DNA from: Paraspadella gotoi
Taxonomy: Eukaryota > Chaetognatha
Reading direction: 5' to 3'
NCBI GenBank assembly: GCA_051294375.1
Contig: CM119270.1
Span: 20,313,695 to 20,377,694, forward strand
Length of the DNA stretch: 64,000 nt
Shown: one piece after another, positions 24,396-36,929 of the stretch
Numbering within the stretch: position 1 is the first letter of the stretch
How the letters are laid out: every line of letters begins with the position of its first letter
Translations under genes and position numbers: made by a program
Notes under the pieces: generated by a model
What the model saw: the letters and a program-made list of their open reading frames with translations, nothing else
Databases searched by the model: none
What the model was told of the DNA's origin: nothing

Positions 24396-24949
24396 GATGG
24401 AAGAAAGAACTTCTCCGGAAATTATTTCTTGTGTTTCTTACTTTCTTTCTAAAGGGGTTGAGTCGAAAAAAATCATTCCTACAATGCGAAAATCAATGGG
24501 AAAGAACGGGGAAATCCCTGATTGTCGGGCGGGATGGGAAACCTGGAAGGTGGAAAAAGTGGAATTCTGGAAGAGAATTCGTCGACTGGGAACTACTCGG
24601 CGGGAAAAGGGTTGGAAGAAGGGGAGGATTCTCAATGAGAATTAGACGGATTGGAAATGGAACAAAGTTTAAAAGGGAAGAGATAAAGGGGAATAAGGAG
24701 AAATAAAAGCTTTACAAAGTTTTTTTTTTTTTTTTTTTTTCGGGGCTGACCCCTCCGCCGGTCCAAGTGAAAACAGTATGACGAATGCCTATTAAAAAGT
24801 TTTTTTGGGGGACAATTTTAAGAGATTAAATCAAAAATTTTTTGGGGGATCGGCGTCGCTGAGATGGGGAATTTTGAAAATGGACGATCTTAAAATGGAA
24901 TCTTCTTGAAAAGCGTATCATGAAAATGATTTTTTGGCAATCTTAAGGA

Positions 24950-25143
24950 TAATTTTTTTTCTTCCTTTCTTTCTTGTTTTTATTTTTTCTTTCTTTTTTT
25001 TTTTTTTTTTCTTTCTTTCTTTCTTTCTATCTTTTCTTCTTTGTTCTTCTTCTTTCTTTTCTTTTCTTGTTCTTTCTGTCTTATTCTTCTGCTTCGTTGC
25101 TTATCTTTCTTTGGTTTCTTTTTCCTTGTCTTTCTTCTTCTTT

Positions 25144-25184
<41 letters not shown>

Positions 25185-25250
25185 CTTTTCTTTCTTTCTT
25201 TCTTTTTTTTGTTTTCCTTCTGTTTTCTTTCTTTATTTCTTTCCTATAAC
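24950..25250 (+). repeat. T-rich (TTTC)n tract with a 37-T run
   Basis: Corresponds to the cleaner (TTTC)n of copy B at 28,879-28,976. The uninterrupted T run is near 25,148-25,184. Confidence 0.85.
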
Positions 25251-27404
25251 TCAATTCACGTTTCCTTGACGCGAAAAAAAAATAATGGCTTTTTGGTCCC
25301 TCGCAGAAAAGACAACAATGACGCGACAACAACAACAAAGAACGTCTAGGCTCTAAGACCCGGGACCAAACGACCAAATGCGGACCAGACGAGCGGGATT
25401 CCTCTTTTCACCTGCTCTTTTTCTCTCCTCCCTACCTCCCTCTTCATCCTTCCCTCTTTTCCACACGCGAGCACTCACGGCTGCTCGTCCGCATGATCGC
25501 TGCCTCCAAGATTTGGTAAAAATGAGTTCATCTTGAAATGAGTCATTCACAGTTCGGGTGAATCTCGAACGCAGAATGCGTCTCCCGCTTCCATTATCTT
25601 TCTTTCTCGGCTTTCTCTCTCTCGCTCTTCTCTCTTCTTCTTCTCGTCCTCTCTCTCATCTCGTCATCTCCTCTCTTCTCGTCTCTCCGTCCGTCCTCTC
25701 TCGTTCGGGTTTGAAAAGAAAAACCAGTGGAGTCCGACGATTGAGATTTAATTAAATGTTAAAAAGAATTTAACCTGTAACTTTATTTGTTTTCTGTCTT
25801 GTAATGTATGTCAAGTGAGATTTCATCGTTTGGAGTTTTCGAGGTGGAAGACAGGTGACCGTTTCAAAGGTTTTTTCTTTGGTGTCTGTGACCAGATTCT
25901 GAAAATTTTTTGGTATTATAATCATATCCACCACTTATATTATAGGTCACTGTCTAAGACAAGCATTGATTGTTGAGCTTTTAAGATTTTTAAAATTTTG
26001 TTCATATTTTTCCGGATTTAATTTCTGAAATTCTCTCCTAAATATTCAATCATTTTTCTTTTTTTTGTATTTCTTGATGCTTATCCAGAAATATTTATTA
26101 TTCAGCAACTGCCATGAAAAATTAAAAGATTTCAAGATTTAAAATGCCAGTTCAGTATCCTTCAAATTTGAAAAGAAATGACCTTAAAACGTTTTGTCCT
26201 TTTTTCAGGAAAAAATTATTTGCCTTTTTTATTCTCCATGCGGATGAAGGTTTAAATAATTTATTTTTATTATTTTTAAAAATGTTTTCGAATTTTTTTT
26301 TCCTTTTTTTTTTTGGTATCTTTCAGCAAACGTCGAAATTTCTTTTTTGGTCATTCTCTTCCTTTTTCGCTCTCCCTCTTTAGATAACCTACCATATTCA
26401 CTCTGTCTCTCTCCCTCTCTTCGTCTCTCTGCGCTCTCTCGTCTCGGCCTCCGTCTCTCCGTGCTCTCTGCTCTCTCCTCTCTCTCTCACTCCTCTTCGA
26501 GTCTCTCTCTCTCGCCTCCTCTCGTCTCTCTCTCTCGTCTCTCGGTCTTCTCTATTCGTTTGCTCTCTCTTCTCTCTCAGACCTCTGGTTTCTTCTGGCT
26601 GTCGGTCGCTCCTCGAATACCGTCCGTTGAGCTTTCATCATCCGTCCTCCTTTATCTTCTCCCTTCTCGCCTCAACTGTCCGTTCCGTCCCACAATTTTT
26701 TCGTTCGTGAGCCCGAAAATTTTTTGACGACTGGAGTCCGGAACATTTTTTTTCGTTTTTTTTATAATTTTCCCCAGATCATATTAGATTTTCCTTCCTC
26801 CTTTTTTTTTTTCTTTTCCTCTTTTTTTTCGCTTCCTCATTTTCTTTGTTCTTTTCTTTCTTTTCTATTTTTTTTAAATTTTGTTCATTTTTTCCAATGC
26901 TTTGTTCGTGGTTGTGAAATCTTTTTTTTTCCTCCTGGACTTTGCGGGAATCGGAAGCAAAGAAGATTTCATTAAGAATTTTTAGGATTCGAGAAGAAAA
27001 AGTAGAATCAAAATAGAAAAAATGAAGTCGGGTGTTATCTCTCCGTTCCCTCACTCGCCCTCTAAGAGTCATTGTAAAGATTCTTTGAAAGTGAAAAAAA
27101 CAGTTAAAATTATGAGTTAAATAACAATTATTAAAGTTAAATATTCTNNNNNNNNNNNNNNNNNNNNNNNNNNNNNNNNNNNNNNNNNNNNNNNNNNNNN
27201 NNNNNNNNNNNNNNNNNNNNNNNNNNNNNNNNNNNNNNNNNNNNNNNNNNTTTAAAACTTATTGATGTTTCAAATTATTCAATTCTTTCAAGTTTTTGTC
27301 GTCGTCGTTGTCATCGTCGTCGTCGTCGTCATCGTTTCACGGCTGCAGATGACATTTGAACGAAAATCGCATCGAACATCAAAGCGGAACGAAAAGAGTG
27401 AGAG

Positions 27405-27550
27405 GGAGAGGGTGAAAAGGGTGACATAGGGTGACAAAGTGTGGCTGAGGATGACAGAAGGTGATTGAGGGTGACAAAGGGTGACAGAGGGTGCCGAAGT
27501 GTCGCAGAGAATGACAGAAAGTAATCGAGGGTGACAAAGAATGACAAAAG
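27405..27550 (+). repeat. GGGTGACA-type minisatellite, 10-bp unit
   Basis: About 14 diverged units of GGTGACAAAG. A 60-bp higher-order period shows on the minus strand as repeated ATL-HP-SPF peptides. Copy A carries a noisier version at 23,545-23,700. Confidence 0.75.
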
Positions 27551-28878
27551 AAGGGTCTAAAGTTATTGAAACGTAAATTGACTTATGTTAATTACTGAGT
27601 TTCTCATGAATATGACGTAATGTTCCACAGAATGACAAAATGGATCATTGAGAAAGTCAAATTTAAAGGAATCTAATTACATCGGGGAGAGATTTTAAGC
27701 CCAAAGCCCAAAGACCAAAGCCCAAAGCCCAAAGCCACGACGGGTCGTCGAGTCCAGATGGAACAAATTTCTGCAAAGATAAAAATATCGCGTTACCGTC
27801 TTTACTTATTAAGCGCCCCCCNNNNNNNNNNNNNNNNNNNNNNNNNNNNNNNNNNNNNNNNNNNNNNNNNNNNNNNNNNNNNNNNNNNNNNNNNNNNNNN
27901 NNNNNNNNNNNNNNNNNNNNNNNNNNNNNNNNNNNNNNNNNNNNNNNNNNNNNNNNNNNNNNNNNNNNNNNNNNNNNNNNNNNNNNNNNNNNNNNNNNNN
28001 NNNNNNNNNNNNNNNNNNNNNNNNNNNNNNNNNNNNNNNNNNNNNNNNNNNNNNNNNNNNNNNNNNNNNNNNNNNNNNNNNNNNNNNNNNNNNNNNNNNN
28101 NNNNNNNNNNNNNNNNNNNNNNNNNNNNNNNNNNNNNNNNNNNNNNNNNNNNNNNNNNNNNNNNNNNNNNNNNNNNNNNNNNNNNNNNNNNNNNNNNNNN
28201 NNNNNNNNNNNNNNNNNNNNNNNNNNNNNNNNNNNNNNNNNNNNNNNNNNNNNNNNNNNNNNNNNNNNNNNNNNNNNNNNNNNNNNNNNNNNNNNNNNNN
28301 NNNNNNNNNNNNNNNNNNNNNNNNNNNNNNNNGTCGGTGTATACGAAAGTAGGGAAGAGAGATAAAGAGCGATGAAAGACAGAGAGATAGAGAGAGAGAA
28401 GAGAGAGAAGAGAGAGAGCGGAGAGAAGAGAGAGACGGAGAGAGACGGAGAGAGAGAGAGAGAGAGAAGGAGAGAGAGATGAAAAATCGGGATTTCTTCC
28501 AAAAAGGTTGAGTCGAAAAAATCGATTCTACAATCGAATGGAAAAGACGGAAATCCTGATTCGGCGATGGAATAAACTGAGTGAAAAAGTGGAACTCGGG
28601 AGGAATGAATGAAGACTCGAAGCGGAACGAAGGAATTCGAAGAATTAACGGATGGAAATGGAACAATTAAAAGCTTTTAACAAAGTTTTTTTTTCGGCTG
28701 ACTCATGCCGTCAAGTGAAAACAATGACGATGCCATTAAAAAGTTTTTTGGGGGAAATTTTAGAGATTAAATCAAAATTTTGGGAATCGGCGTCGCGAGA
28801 TGGAATTTTGAAATGGAATCTTAAAATGGAATCTTGAAAAGGTATCATGAAAATGATTTTTGCAATCTTAGGATAATT

Positions 28879-28882
28879 TTTT

Positions 28883-28946
<64 letters not shown>

Positions 28947-28976
28947 TTTTTCTTTCTTTCTTTCTTTCTTTCTTTT
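28879..28976 (+). repeat. (TTTC)n microsatellite
   Basis: About 24 units with one interruption near 28,947. Confidence 0.95.
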
Positions 28977-29268
28977 TGTTTTCTTGTTTTCTTTCTTTAT
29001 TTCTTTCAATAAACTTATTCACGTTTCTTGACGCGAAAAAAAATCTGCTTTTTGCCCCAGAAAAGACAACAATGACGACAACAACAACAACAACAACGAC
29101 AACGACCAAGATGCGACAGACAGCGATTCCTCACCTGCTCTTCCTCCTACCCCTCCTCTTCATCCTCCTCTTCCACCTGCTCGTCCGCATTCGCTCCTCA
29201 GATTTGTAAATGAGTCATCACAGTTCGGGTGAATCTCGAACCCAGAATCGTCTCACGCTCATTATCTT

Positions 29269-29274
<6 letters not shown>

Positions 29275-29310
<36 letters not shown>

Positions 29311-29362
29311 GTCTCTCTCTCTCTCTTCCTCTCCTCCCGTCTCTTCTCTCTCTCTCTCTCGG
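29275..29362 (+). repeat. (CT)n tract
   Basis: CT repeat with a few interruptions, in copy B. The equivalent in copy A is 25,610-25,705. Confidence 0.9.
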
Positions 29363-29975
29363 GCCGTTAAACGAAAAAACAGTGAGTCCGACGATGAGAT
29401 TTATTAAATTTAAAAAGATTTAACTTAACTTTATTTGTTTTCTTTAATTAATGTCACTTTGTCATCGTTTGGATTTTCGAGGTGAGAAGGTGAACCGATT
29501 TTCAAAGGTTTTTCTTGTGTCTGTGACCAGATTCTGAAATTGGGTATCATATTCATATCACATTCATATTATATTCTGTCTAAACAAGCATTGATTGTTA
29601 GCTTTTAAGATAAAATTTTGTTCATTTCCCGATTTAATTTCTGAGAAATCTCTCTAAATATCAATCATTTTTCTTTTTTTTTTATTTCTTGATCTTATCA
29701 AAATTACTATTCACTGCCATTAAAAATTAAAAGATTTCTAGATTTAAAATCCATCAAGATCTCAAATTGAAAAAAAAAATGATGAAAACAATTTTTTTTA
29801 TAAATTCTTTGCCTTTTCTATTAATAGAAAAGGCGATGAAGGTTTAAATTTATTTTATTATTTTTAAAAATTGTTTTCGAATTTTTTTCCCTTTTTTTTT
29901 GTTTCTTTCACAAGCGTCGAAATTCTTTTTTGTCATTCTCTATCCTTTTTTCCTCTCTTTTACCTACCCATATTC

Positions 29976-30079
<104 letters not shown>

Positions 30080-30347
30080 ACTCTCAATCTCTCTCAGACT
30101 CGTCTCTGTCTCGCTCTCAATACCGTCCGTCCTTCATCCTTTCCTTTATCTTCTCCCTCAACTTTTCTTCGTCCCAAAATTTTTGACCCCAACTTTTTTC
30201 CTTTTTTTCTATTTTCCTTTCTTTTCTTTTTTTCTTTTCTTTTTTTGTCTTTTCTCTCCTTTTCTTTTTTTATTTTAAATCTTTCATTTTTTCATCTTTG
30301 TCGTTGTTGTGATTTTTTTCCGCGACTGCGGAACTCGAAGCAAAAAA

Positions 30348-31115
30348 NNNNNNNNNNNNNNNNNNNNNNNNNNNNNNNNNNNNNNNNNNNNNNNNNNNNN
30401 NNNNNNNNNNNNNNNNNNNNNNNNNNNNNNNNNNNNNNNNNNNNNNNNNNNNNNNNNNNNNNNNNNNNNNNNNNNNNNNNNNNNNNNNNNNNNNNNNNNN
30501 NNNNNNNNNNNNNNNNNNNNNNNNNNNNNNNNNNNNNNNNNNNNNNNNNNNNNNNNNNNNNNNNNNNNNNNNNNNNNNNNNNNNNNNNNNNNNNNNNNNN
30601 NNNNNNNNNNNNNNNNNNNNNNNNNNNNNNNNNNNNNNNNNNNNNNNNNNNNNNNNNNNNNNNNNNNNNNNNNNNNNNNNNNNNNNNNNNNNNNNNNNNN
30701 NNNNNNNNNNNNNNNNNNNNNNNNNNNNNNNNNNNNNNNNNNNNNNNNNNNNNNNNNNNNNNNNNNNNNNNNNNNNNNNNNNNNNNNNNNNNNNNNNNNN
30801 NNNNNNNNNNNNNNNNNNNNNNNNNNNNNNNNNNNNNNNNNNNNNNNNNNNNNNNNNNNNNNNNNNNNNNNNNNNNNNNNNNNNNNNNNNNNNNNNNNNN
30901 NNNNNNNNNNNNNNNNNNNNNNNNNNNNNNNNNNNNNNNNNNNNNNNNNNNNNNNNNNNNNNNNNNNNNNNNNNNNNNNNNNNNNNNNNNNNNNNNNNNN
31001 NNNNNNNNNNNNNNNNNNNNNNNNNNNNNNNNNNNNNNNNNNNNNNNNNNNNNNNNNNNNNNNNNNNNNNNNNNNNNNNNNNNNNNNNNNNNNNNNNNNN
31101 NNNNNNNNNNNNNNN
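30348..31115. other. 768-N gap in copy B
   Basis: The flanks GAACTCGAAGCAAAAAA and CATAAGAATTTTGAGG are only a few bases apart in copy A (about 26,955-26,990), so the true gap may be close to zero. Confidence 0.7.
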
Positions 31116-31194
31116 GCATAAAAAGAGTTCATAAGAATTTTGAGGATCGAAAAGAAATAGGAAATCAAAGAAAAATTGAATCGTTTATCTCTCC

Positions 31195-31290
31195 CCCTCT
31201 CCCTCTAACCCCCTCCCCACCCCCCTTAAATTTCCCCAACCACCCCACCCCTTCCCCTCTATCACCAACTACTCTCCTAATCCACTCCAC
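31195..31290 (-). repeat. C-rich block, G-quadruplex potential on the minus strand
   Basis: The minus strand has runs of 6, 4 and 5 G separated by single bases (TGGGGAGGGGG core), with another G run a few bases away. Confidence 0.55.
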
Positions 31291-31323
31291 GCCACGCCCA
31301 ACCGTCGATTCTAACCCAATAAC

Positions 31324-31326
<3 letters not shown>

Positions 31327-31357
<31 letters not shown>
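31327..31357 (+). repeat. (GA)n microsatellite
   Basis: About 15 GA units. Confidence 0.9.
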
Positions 31358-31363
<6 letters not shown>

Positions 31364-32026
31364 ATCCCGCTTTTATCTCTCGTCGCAACGAATATTTTTT
31401 TCCGCAAATCTGTCGCTCGTTCACAGTGGGAGTCGAGTTAGTAAATAGCCCGTGACAGATTTCATAATTCATGTCAACTTACATTCAATCATGAGTCTTG
31501 TATTATCTTATGTATAACATGTAGCTCGGTTGTATGAAGATCAATGAAATATTGAAATAATAAACATTTTCTACAATCAATTTTAAAAGAGTTTTTTACA
31601 TTTGCTGATTCTCGGCTAAAATTTTAATGATTTGACCCTCAAACGTGAAAAAAAAGGTTATAAAAGTCCAATGATAATTTAATGTGAATTTCACTCACAC
31701 TTTGGCGTGAATCCTCGAACCTCGAATCCTTGAAATCCGTGAAATCCGTGAAGTTTGGAGGAGAAAATTTTAGTTTTATGAACTCATTTCCAGGTTTGAT
31801 TTCACCATCAACGAATTTTCTCTCTCTCTCTCTCTCTCTCNNNNNNNNNNNNNNNNNNNNNNNNNNNNNNNNNNNNNNNNNNNNNNNNNNNNNNNNNNNN
31901 NNNNNNNNNNNNNNNNNNNNNNNNNNNNNNNNNNNNNNNNNNNNNNNNNNNNNNNNNNNNNNNNNNNNNNNNNNNNNNNNNNNNNNNNNNNNNNNNNNNN
32001 NNNNNNNNNNNNNNNNNNNNNNNNNN

Positions 32027-32463
32027 AGAGACCGCCACAAAAAAAAGTGTTGCTAATTCAAACGTTAATAGCTTCTTATTGAGAAAGTTGTGTAAGAAAC
32101 GATTCTTGGTTATTCATGGGTTTTTGAAAAGAATCGAATTATGGGATTAAAAGGTAACAGTTATTTAAACAACAACAACAACGACTACTCTCTGAATCAA
32201 ACAATGGAACCGAGGTACAATCGTCATGGCATCGCGTTTCGACCCTAGCAACCCAACGACCGATGGAACAAACTTTTCGGTTCCAATCAGGTTTTTGTTT
32301 TGTTTCTAAAAAAAGAATTTTTTTTCTTTCGTTTTGTTTCGTTGAATGAAATCTTAGGTTCAGATGGATGACCATGAATTTTTTTTTTCTCCTGAGACTT
32401 GGAACAATTTTTCGGTCAGCTGTTGGGGGATGGACTAAAGTGGATGAAAATGAAGACGACGAC

Positions 32464-32495
<32 letters not shown>

Positions 32496-33980
32496 CGACG
32501 TCGACAATAACTATGATTTCGTTGCAGTCAAAGAGAATGAGGAAACGAGGTCAGTACAATAAATGCGGAATATTGGTTCTGCTTATGTTGNNNNNNNNNN
32601 NNNNNNNNNNNNNNNNNNNNNNNNNNNNNNNNNNNNNNNNNNNNNNNNNNNNNNNNNNNNNNNNNNNNNNNNNNNNNNNNNNNNNNNNNNNNNNNNNNNN
32701 NNNNNNNNNNNNNNNNNNNNNNNNNNNNNNNNNNNNNNNNNNNNNNNNNNNNNNNNNNNNNNNTGATCGAGATGAATTCGGCAAGAAAAAATCCATCGCA
32801 TCCACCAATGATCCGGATTTACAACCTTCTGGTTCCATTGCATTGCATTCCAGGACAAAGAAGAAGAGAAGGCGAGAGTGAACGACAGACGTTGAACAAA
32901 GAGACCGGTCAGATTACCTTGAGACAGNNNNNNNNNNNNNNNNNNNNNNNNNNNNNNNNNNNNNNNNNNNNNNNNNNNNNNNNNNNNNNNNNNNNNNNNN
33001 NNNNNNNNNNNNNNNNNNNNNNNNNNNNNNNNNNNNNNNNNNNNNNNNNNNNNNNNNNNNNNNNNNNNNNNNNNNNNNNNNNNNNNNNNNNNNAGCCAGA
33101 CGGGCTCGGATTCGGGTTACCTCTTCGAATTTCCCTTAATCGCTTTTACGGTGGCACGAGAGTGAATTCTCGTTGGGGAGAGAAAAAAAAAGAGGGAGAA
33201 AGGAAAAGAAAGGATAAGAAAAGGAAAAGAAAAGGAAAAGATAGAGAAAAAAAAGACAGAAAAATAAACTGTTATTCTTTGGAAAATAAATAAAATGTTA
33301 TGCTTTGGACCTTAAAAGAAATTCTGTGACAAGAATTAAAATTACTTTAACGTTAAACAACAAAAAAACATAATTTTTACAATATTTATTATGAAAAACA
33401 ATATATTTTTTTTAAATTAACCCCCCACCTCGCCCTCACAAGCTCCTCGTCCTTCTCTCCCTCGTCCGCTCTTCACCTTAAGTCCTTTGTCCGCTTCCTC
33501 GAGGCGATTCGCCCGTCTGGTGTCCGACTCGACTTTCCTTTGTCCGACTCAAGAGTCACACGTCCTTCGTCCGTTCGTTTCCTTCGCCCGGTGCCACGCG
33601 TCTCCTCAACAATTTCTTTGTCAGCTTCATTCTCCCCCGCGGCCCCCTGAACGTCTGGACACTCTGCCCCTTTGCCCGGCGCCCAACGTCCCTGGCACGC
33701 GGCCATCAAAAGCCTTTGCGGCTCATTTTTTTACAGCCCGAGGGGATCGGCCCTTCTGTTTGCGTGGATTCCCTTGTACGCAACAAATATCTCTTATGTT
33801 TCCGGACGATCAACTAAGTGCAATNNNNNNNNNNNNNNNNNNNNNNNNNNNNNNNNNNNNNNNNNNNNNNNNNNNNNNNNNNNNNNNNNNNNNNNNNNNN
33901 NNNNNNNNNNNNNNNNNNNNNNNNNNNNNNNNNNNNNNNNNNNNNNNNNNNNNNNNNNNNNNNNNNNNNNNNNNNNNNNT
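32027..33980. other. Heavily gapped stretch, no gene recognised
   Basis: Three sized gaps break it. Islands at 32,764-32,927 and 33,094-33,824 contain frames without known domains. At 33,440-33,580 the word TTTGTCCG and relatives recur as a loose repeat. Confidence 0.35.
32453..32502 (+). repeat. (GAC)n microsatellite
   Basis: About 16 GAC units with one AAC. One frame would give an Asp-rich stretch, but no domain surrounds it. Confidence 0.9.
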
Positions 33981-34034
33981 CAAACTTTGCTTTGTTTAAA
34001 ATTTATTGGTCCGTTTGAAGTCTCTGAATTCGAA

Positions 34035-34289
34035 CCCTCTCTCTCTCTCTTTCTCCATCGATCTTTCTTTCTCTCTCTCTTTCTCCCTATCTCTCTCTCT
34101 ATCTTTCCGCTTCTACGACTCCCAATCTGTCCCAACGCCGCCACCAGTTTCTGCCTCGCGGCGTCACGTGTTAATCGCACGCAGCGCCACGTGCGTGCGA
34201 GTATCGATTACGCGACGGGTCTCACGTGCGAAGGGAGACCGAGCGACGGTGGGGACGCGAGGCCTGAGTTTCTCTCCTCTCTCTCTCTC

Positions 34290-34321
<32 letters not shown>

Positions 34322-34345
34322 CCTCTTCTTTCTCTCTCCTCTCCT
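34035..34345 (+). repeat. CT-rich tracts around a CpG-rich core
   Basis: CT runs at 34,035-34,110 and 34,270-34,345 flank 34,130-34,265, which has many CACGTG and CGCG words. Confidence 0.6.
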
Positions 34346-34839
34346 GGTCTGCGTCTGTCCGTCCTCTCATCTTTGTCATCGCGCGACAAGAAAAAATCAA
34401 CTTATCTTCTTTTTAAATGTCCGATTTTTCAATCCAATTTTCGATTTTGAGGCCAAAATTATCGATGTTGCCAAAAAAAAAATTTGAGAAAATCTATATT
34501 CGAAAATCAATTTCGCTGAATAATCCCCCTCTCTCTCTCTCTGTCGTATCTCGCTCCAAACCTTGAAAATAAAAATCCGGCAAAGAAATTTCGTTGCCGG
34601 AATAAAAAAATAAATTAATTCAGTTTTGGTTTTGTGAAAAACTATATAAGATACACAAAAATAAAATTATTAAAAAAATTTGTGAATTGTTTATATCATT
34701 CATCAAATTTTTTTATCCGAGACCAGTTAGATGTTTTCTGACAGAATAGAAAAAAACAAAAAAAAAGAAAAAATTAGAAAATAAATGTTTAAATAATTCG
34801 GGGGGAAAATGAATTTGTAACTTTCAGCTTTTGAATGAG

Positions 34840-34915
34840 AATGAAATGGCCGCAGCGCAGCGCGGCCAAGGCGGAGGCGGCGTCTACGGTGGCGGGGGGC
34901 GTGTTATTGTCACGT
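34840..34915 (+). other. Isolated GC spike with ATG
   Basis: ATGAAATGGCCGCAG at 34,841 opens two overlapping frames. The ATG at 34,846 gives MAAAQRGQGGGGVYGGGG and the ATG at 34,841 gives MKWPQRSAAKAEAAS. The spike is only about 70 bp and is flanked by AT-rich DNA. It could be a first coding exon or a CpG-rich promoter piece; no donor was recognised. Confidence 0.2.
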
Positions 34916-34929
34916 CACAAAAGTTTGTT

Positions 34930-36110
34930 TCTTTCTTTTTTTATTTTTAAAAAAAAAAAAGGAAAAAGTTAAAATCTACGCATGACGTCTTCTTAGTTCT
35001 TTGAATATCATTTGAAACAAAAGCGTGAATCACTTAGTGAATCACTTAGATGACACTTATGCTTAGTCCAAGCGCCCCCCACACCTCTCCTTCCTATTCT
35101 CTGGACATCACTTTCCTTTTCTTGAATTTTTTCATAAAAAAATTATTTTTCCTTAAAATTCACCATTATTCTTCTTATCTCATAAAGTTTTTCAATCACA
35201 ACAAAATTAACGCAAAACTTTCATTTATTTTTAATTATCTCTGAATTATGTTAAAAGGAGTTTTAAATTTATTTACTTTCTCACTTTTAGCATTCAAAAA
35301 TCGAACACCTCAACTTTCTTAATCTCTACATCCTTAAGCACACCATCAACCTCTCGCGAGCACCATCCATCCAACCGGACGTCGAACACAGGAAAAAAAA
35401 AAGAAGGAAAAAAAAATAAAGAAAAAAAAAAAATTAAAAAACAATTCGCCTTCCTCCTCCTAGTCGTTCTTTCTCACCACATTTTTTTTCTCCTCGCCAA
35501 CTTCCTTCCTCTATTGCCTTCCCTCATCTTCTCTCTCCTCCTCTCTGCTCTCTCCTTCTCCTCTCTCTCTCTCCTGCTCCAACCACTCCTCTCTCTCTCT
35601 CATTCTTCATCATTTCGCCGTTTCCATCTCATGTTACGTACAGCACGAGTACACGGTTCCTAAATCGCACAAACCTGCCACCCTCCCCTGCGAGGTACAG
35701 GTGAGGATGACCGTAAACCCTCAAGTCCTCGTTCCATGCCCTGACCCTTCTAAGCCTCAGGGGGCCACAGAAGTTGCGGATAAGTCTTCAGCCCACTTAG
35801 TCGCCTTACCCCACATATATTAATTAATTATTATCATTTAATCGTTGTCTCGTAGTCTAGCTCGATAAACTCAATGCTACGAGCAGGTTAATCGGCTCGT
35901 CCCACCGTAACTTCCTAAGCAGCCACAGAGCTCGATCCCCGGACCTTAAATAATAAACTTTCCATCGGCTCCAAGAAACATCCTCTCGTCGAATGTTCGG
36001 CCTTAATCGTACAGTCATTATTCCATGTCAACTTATTACCAGTAAAATTAACTACAAACTATATGAGATAGTAAACTACAATTGCATTATAAGTAAACCA
36101 AATCTTACCC
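34930..36110. other. No recognisable gene
   Basis: Repeated AATCACTTAG at 35,029 and 35,040, A-rich runs at 35,393-35,440, and CT-rich sequence at 35,530-35,610. 35,650-35,960 is GC-richer with a B-box-like CTCGATCCCCGG at 35,931, not a foldable tRNA. Confidence 0.35.
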
Positions 36111-36190
36111 CACACTCCAGGCCTCAGCATAAACCTCACGATCTCTCCACCCTCCTAACTATCTTCCCGTCCCATGGATTGCTCTCTCAG

Positions 36191-36349
36191 CGAAGTCCAT
36201 CCTGGCCACAGAGCGCGCCTTCCGGGCGCCCGCCGAAGAACCAGCCGTCGCCGCCATTGGATCCGTAGCGCCGCTAGAGTTCGCGCGTTTTGACGACCGC
36301 CTTTTTCGTCGTCAAGAAGGTCGTCCGTAACAGACAGCCAGTCGTCCAG
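36191..36349 (+). other. Candidate non-coding first exon in a CpG-rich patch
   Basis: The 159-bp interval has an acceptor-like TGCTCTCTCAG at its left edge and a very good donor GTCCAG/GTGAGA at its right edge. It is CpG-rich, as is the sequence to about 36,440. All three forward frames contain a stop inside it, so it would be 5'UTR or part of a non-coding RNA; a transcription start within 36,120-36,250 is equally possible. No downstream coding exon was identified. Confidence 0.3.
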
Positions 36350-36647
36350 GTGAGATCTTTAAAGATTGAACGCGCTGGAAAGGCGCGCCGCTGCAGCTTG
36401 AGCGCGGAACGGCAGGCCGCGAGCGCGCGATGCGGGAAAATGGGCGAGGAGAGAGTATGCAGAGGGAGAGAGAGAAAAAAAAAGAGGATGAGAAGAGATC
36501 ATGATAAATGGAAGAATCTCGAAGTCAAGAAAATGAAAAAAAGAAAAGAGATTTTCAATAAAAGCTATGCCATCGGCAACGAAGAAACGTGCTTTTTTAA
36601 CGACTTGCGTTGCATGAAATAAGATATTTCAATTATTTAATTTTAAT

Positions 36648-36925
36648 ATGGGGTATTTTAACCAGTATTTTTTTAATTTTTACATTTATTTTTTTCAATT
36701 TTATAAATGCGGTTTAACAGTATTTTTTATTACATTTATTTTTTTTTCCATTTATAGATTGAGGTTTAACATATTTTTTTTTATTTACACTTTTTTTCAT
36801 TTTATTATGGGGTTTTCAACATATTTTTTTAATTTTACATTGTATTTTTTTCACTTTTATTATTGGGGTCAACAGTTTTTTATTTATTTACATTTTATTT
36901 CTGTGGGTTTAAACAGATTTTTTCT
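36648..36925 (+). repeat. AT-rich tandem repeat, about 52-bp unit
   Basis: Six units recognisable by GGGGTTTAACA-like starts near 36,650, 36,710, 36,762, 36,810, 36,866 and 36,904, each followed by T-rich sequence with TTTACATT. Confidence 0.65.
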
Positions 36926-36929
36926 TTCC

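Larger units (their letters stand above)
22661..27068 (+). repeat. Copy A of a head-to-tail duplication (indel-rich)
   Basis: The block from TCATTGTGAAAGATTC to CTCTAAGAG matches 27,069-31,208 landmark by landmark. Examples are TTTAAAACTTTTGATG (23,379) with 27,251, GGTTGAGTCGAAAAAA (24,457) with 28,505, and AAGAATTTTTAGGATTCGAG (26,974) with 31,133. A is longer in most intervals and has many extra bases. It contains only GA/CT, GTC and T-rich repeats between unique pieces; no gene was recognised. Confidence 0.8.

Noticed and set aside
25552-25585. TTCGGGTGAATCTCGAAC inverted motif, also at 29,224
   Set aside because: It resembles a T-arm on the minus strand, but the loop length is wrong. 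The two occurrences are just copies A and B of the duplication.
32399-32562. Asp-rich frame ending VDNNYDFVAVKENEETRS
   Set aside because: The acidic run is a (GAC)n microsatellite. The remainder has no domain or clear splice sites.
35850-35960. Possible tRNA-derived SINE with TAGCTCGAT and CTCGATCCCC
   Set aside because: The two boxes are too diverged and no tail or second copy was seen.
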